64,000 bases of DNA from Camarhynchus parvulus (lineage: Eukaryota; Chordata; Aves; Passeriformes; Thraupidae). Within the stretch, counting starts at the first letter, position 1. Each line of letters begins with the position of its first letter. Shown piece after piece: positions 60,341 to 64,000 of this stretch. Position numbers and translations under genes: made by a program. Under the pieces are notes generated by a model. That model was not told the origin of the DNA, searched no databases, and was given only the letters and a program-made list of their open reading frames with translations. The DNA lies in contig NC_044584.1 in NCBI RefSeq assembly GCF_901933205.1, positions 14,673,001-14,737,000 of the forward strand, given 5' to 3'.

Positions 60341-63301
60341 CTGCCCTTGGTGTTTATGGCCTGGCTAATCTGCAAGGTTTAATGGGCAATTTTAATGTTT
60401 GTTCCTAGGCTGGGATGTTGACCAGTGCTGGGGCTGTTGGTCTCTGAGGGTGTGTGTGTTAAGACTGATGTTTATTCTCTTGTAACCTCTTCTAGATCTG
60501 CCACCAGTTTTATTTTACCTATTGCTCACAGTATTGACGCTGTATAATCCTTATTTGTTGTTCAGAGTGGTTATCCAGTGGTAAGTCAACAAAAGCCTCA
60601 CCAAACCCACTCCCACTGCCCCAGCTGTCTTTCCTGGCTGTGTGTGCAGCACGTGTCCTTGGAGAAGGAGCACTTGGCTTTCCTCCAGGTTTCTGGAATG
60701 TTGCTGTGCCATGGGCATTGACAGCTCCAAGCCTTGGAGGGCTCATGGGTGCAGATAGGCTCAGTGATCTGACTTGTGTTCAACCCAAGGAAGTGACATG
60801 AAAAATCTCCTTTCTCTTTTGTCTAATGCAAATGCACTATTTCTCCTCATTTCCTGAATAACTTAAAAATAGCATTTCCTATGTCACAATTTAAAAAATT
60901 TAACTGTGAACATCTAGTCTGACCTATACAGTTACTGATCAGCAGGGGTTTAGTTACAACAGCCTTCTTGCAGAAACATGAATTTTCAGCCTTCTAATGA
61001 ATTCCTTTTAAAGAACTGTCTATTTTCAGTCCTGTTTTTTTTTTCCTTGTACATTTTCTCTTCCAACTCGTTCAGTAAAATTTTCTTCAGTTATGTGAAA
61101 TTATTCCTTTTAAAACCCCGGGGATGACTTTTTGATTGGGGTTGCTGTTTTGTTTGTACAAAATGTGAACTGCTCTTTCAGGTTCCTATCCTACTGCCCA
61201 ACACATCTTTCTGTCTTGGACTTGATTGTGGGTGCACAAGGTGTTCCTGCCCTCAATTCCCCTCCACTCAGTAGCAACTCCAGAGATGTTTTTTTCTGTT
61301 TCCCTGTTTAAGACTCCCATATGTCTCCTATGCTGAGGTCCCAAGTGACATTACAAAAATAACTTTGTTTGCTGTGATTTTTGGTGCTCTGTGCTTGGCC
61401 CCTGTGACAGGAGTCCCCTCTGGTGGGCCGTGCTGTTGGTGTATTGATCCCATCTGCTCTCACACTGCTCTGACTGGGAGCCATCAATAAACTGCACTGG
61501 AGTAACCAGAGAGCTGTGCCCCCCTCCCCTGCCTGCCACCCACTCCCTCCCTCCTAAAGCACCACTAAATGAGCCAAAAGGTTGTAAAAGTTTATGGCCA
61601 GCCTCACTTGTGGAGGTGTTTTCAGTGTTTGTTTGGCTGGCACAGGAGGTTCTCTGCTCCTCCAGCCTTGCACCACCCTTGTGTGGGGAGGCTGGAGCAG
61701 GGCAGGGCTGAGAGGGGCACAGCTGCTCTGTGGCAGGGTGGGAGGCTCTGGGCCCTCAGACACAGCCCAGCCATGGGACCAGCCTGGCTCTCTCTGTTCT
61801 CAGCTGTGTCATTTCAGTCCATTTCACACCAGGAACAGGCTCCACATGCTGTGGTGTCCCTGCAGGACGAGGCTGCAGGGCACGTCCTGTGCCCCATCCA
61901 CTCCTGTGGCATCTGTGCCTTTCTGGCAGAGGCTTTGCCCCACCATGGTTGGCAGTTCCAGTGCTGAGGGTCCTCTCCCTCCCTGGTGATCTCCTCCTGC
62001 CCCAAACAGGCTCTGAGCCCTTTGTGGGGTTTACCTGCCTTGGCTTTCACCATGGACCTCCGCTTCTCCTCCCATCTCACAGCAGGCAAACCATGCCCTT
62101 CTTCTGGCAGAAACTGTGTGTTCAAAGGCTCTTCTCCTTGCTCTTTCAGAAACATCTTAGTTCATATAGATTTTGTAGGACTGAAGTGTTTGTGGTTTTA
62201 CAGCTTCTCTAGGTCAATTCTGCTCTCTTGAAGTCAACAGCATTTTCTATTATAGCAGGAATGGGCCACTGTTTGCAATGTTTCACATGTAGGTACTGTC
62301 TCAGAGCTTCAGTTCAAAAATAGCTGATGTTTCTGCCTCAACCTGTTAGTGAAAAGTGCTATTATTGAAGTGCTGAAGGTTTCAGCACATTGTGTTCTTT
62401 AATTACTCAGAGTATATTTGAGTTGCTGGAAACAGCTTTTAGTGCTGGAGGGTGATGGTGTCACTGTCTCAGTTCTGATGCAAGGCAACACTGGAAGGAC
62501 AAATTAGTAATGCCTTTCATTTCAGTTTATTCACAGTGAATTTGACAGATTGCTCTTTATTAACTGGAATTGCTTTTTGTGGCAGCATTCTGTAATCAGG
62601 CCTGTGGCTCAGGGGACTCCAGTGACTCTGGTTTGCACAGAGTTTTCAGATCCTCCTCATGTTTATCAAGTGATTCTTTTCCATCTATTTATTCAGTTAA
62701 ATCTGAATGTGAGAGAGGTGTTAGCCTGTACACTGTCTCAGTGTGATACAGGCATCTTCTCATGAAATGAAAGTGGATTGTTTCTCCCAAATTCCTCCCA
62801 AAAGCTGGGATTTCAGGAGCTTGGATAAAATGGTTATGCCAGTTTGGATTCACCAAGATAGACTGTTTCTCTGTGCTCATTACTAAGCTGTGATGATTAG
62901 TGAATGTTTTAAGCATAGGCACCAGCTGCCTGACATGCTGATTATCATGATTTTCAACATAAACTTTTAATTTGAGGAATTAAATTATTTTCTTCTCTAA
63001 GCTTTGAGGAGCTCTGAGGTTATACTTTAGTGAAAATGTCTTCCATAGGATGGGATGTCTGTTTCCTGTAAGTTTCTTTATTTTTTGTAAGATAATACAA
63101 CACATGGGTTGGCAAGTTTCCTTTTTATAAGTGAGCATTAGCCCAGAAATAAAGTCAAATGTATGTGGCATTCAAAAGCTTCACTTGATGTCTGCAAAAT
63201 TTTCTGTGTATCTGTTCAGGAATGTGGACATGTTTTATGAGTGGAAGTTGCACCAAAGCTGCTTTATTGAGTTGGACTTGTGAGATATGGGTAGAAACAC
63301 G

Positions 63302-64000
63302 GGATCACAGAATTGTTAGGGTTGGAAGGAAGCTGTGGAGAATATCTAATCCAATGGCCCTGGCAAGGCAGGGTCAGCTAGAGCAGGTTACCCAGGAATG
63401 CATCCAGGTGGGTTTGGAATGTCCCCAGACAGGGAGAGTTCAGCCTCTCCCTGGGCAGATCCAGTCACCTTCGACATAAAGAATTTCTTCCTCATGATGA
63501 GGTGGAACTTGTGGTGTTTAGTTTATGGCCATTGCTCCTTGTCCTGTTGCTGGGCACCACTGGAAAGACTCTGGCAACTGCCTTTGAGATAATTCCATCT
63601 AATGAGATCCCCTCTCAGTCCTGTCTCCTCCAAACTGAACTGGCCCAGCTCCTGCAGTCTCTCCTCTCAGGGGATGCTGCAGACCCCTCACCATCTCTAT
63701 GGCCTCTGCTGGGCCCTCTCTGGTGGCTCCTTGTCATTCTCCTGAGGGGCCCAGAGCTGGACACAGCCCTGAGCTGTGCCTCAGTGGGGCTGAGCAGAGG
63801 GCAGGGGACACAGCCCTGAGCTGTGCCTCAGTGGGGCTGAGCAGAGGGCAGGGGACACAGCCCTGAGCTGTGCCTCAGTGGGGCTGAGGGAGGGAAAGCT
63901 GTGTCAGTGGGGTGGCAGAGGGCAGGGGACACAGCCCTGCCCTGCTGGCCACGCTCCCCCAGGCTCCCCCTGGCCCTCCTGGCCCCCAGGGCACATCATG
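63302..64000 (-). mobile_element. CR1 LINE 3' portion, continuing past the window edge
   Basis: On the plus strand it starts GATCACAGAATTGTTAGGGT and TGGAAGG, the reverse complement of the CR1 3' terminus. It continues through CTTGTCCTGTTGCTGGGCA and ends with CTGCTGGCCACGCT, all familiar CR1 text. The sense strand is minus. Frames are broken, so it is inactive, and its 5' truncation point is not in view. Confidence 0.85.
63760..63915. repeat. 47-bp tandem expansion inside the CR1 element
   Basis: GAGCTGTGCCTCAGTGGGGC recurs at 63771, 63818 and 63865, exactly 47 bases apart. The unit matches a single-copy part of CR1 (GGACACAG...GGGGCCTCA type), so the repeat arose by amplification within the inserted element. 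Confidence 0.88.

Larger units (their letters stand above)
58539..64000 (+). other. CARHSP1: CARHSP1 intron 3, incomplete at the window edge
   Basis: At least 5.4 kb. It contains an LTR-like element (58690), a VNTR (59812) and a CR1 element (63302). The stretch 60341-63301 has no recognised exon or repeat. The final CARHSP1 exon (family text VEGEYVPVEGDE) was looked for and not seen. Confidence 0.7.

Noticed and set aside
59568..60408. Long frames (up to 257 residues) on both strands, and a superficial resemblance to a CRISPR array
   Set aside because: It is a VNTR with no unique spacers: units are directly adjacent and nearly identical. CRISPR is not expected in a vertebrate.

Overview
This window looks like nuclear DNA from a bird, probably a songbird. 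It has a CR1 LINE tail at the right edge (3' end at about 63302), a second CR1 3' scrap at about 21.1 kb, and several short retroviral LTR relics that resemble songbird families I know. It also has GC-rich minisatellites in AT-richer DNA and intron-containing vertebrate genes. Nothing in it looks prokaryotic: there are no operons, CRISPR arrays or RNA operons, and nearly all long open frames are by-products of tandem repeats.

Two protein-coding genes are well supported. The first is on the minus strand (4654-8794): a four-exon LITAF-domain gene whose splice junctions join in frame into a 143-residue product. That product carries PSAP and PPPY motifs, a CPxC...HYCPxC zinc-binding pair and a membrane-inserting Cys/Phe-rich centre. 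The second is on the plus strand: CARHSP1, the calcium-regulated heat-stable cold-shock-domain protein. It has a CpG-island promoter near 37.0 kb with a likely non-coding first exon ending at 37138, then coding exons at 54593-54768 and 58416-58538. Its last coding exon is not in the window, so the gene runs off the right edge. The setting fits the CARHSP1 neighbourhood of human 16p13.2. On that basis the left edge could hold the 3' end of a plus-strand neighbour such as USP7; a strong poly(A) signal at 1036 supports a 3' end there, but no coding sequence does.

Layout: 1-1.2 kb, candidate 3' end of a left-hand gene; 1.2-1.5 kb, possible LTR; 2.7-3.5 kb, small CpG-rich block with a near-consensus CTCF motif, then a minisatellite; 4.1-8.8 kb, LITAF-domain gene; 8.8-9.4 kb, a minisatellite made of splice-site-like units, split by a solo LTR with a perfect 5-bp target duplication; 9.4-36.9 kb, a long stretch without recognised genes, holding candidate regulatory clusters, microsatellites and one exon-like segment; 36.9-64 kb, CARHSP1 with repeat-rich introns (VNTRs at 39.7, 48.0, 55.0 and 59.8 kb; LTRs at 44.3 and 58.7 kb; CR1 at 63.3 kb).

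The two genes have no evident joint function. The LITAF-domain protein would act at endosomal or lysosomal membranes. CARHSP1 is a cytoplasmic single-stranded nucleic-acid-binding protein that stabilises mRNA. The most unusual signal is the splice-site minisatellite directly upstream of the LITAF-domain start codon. I found no clearly new biological system.
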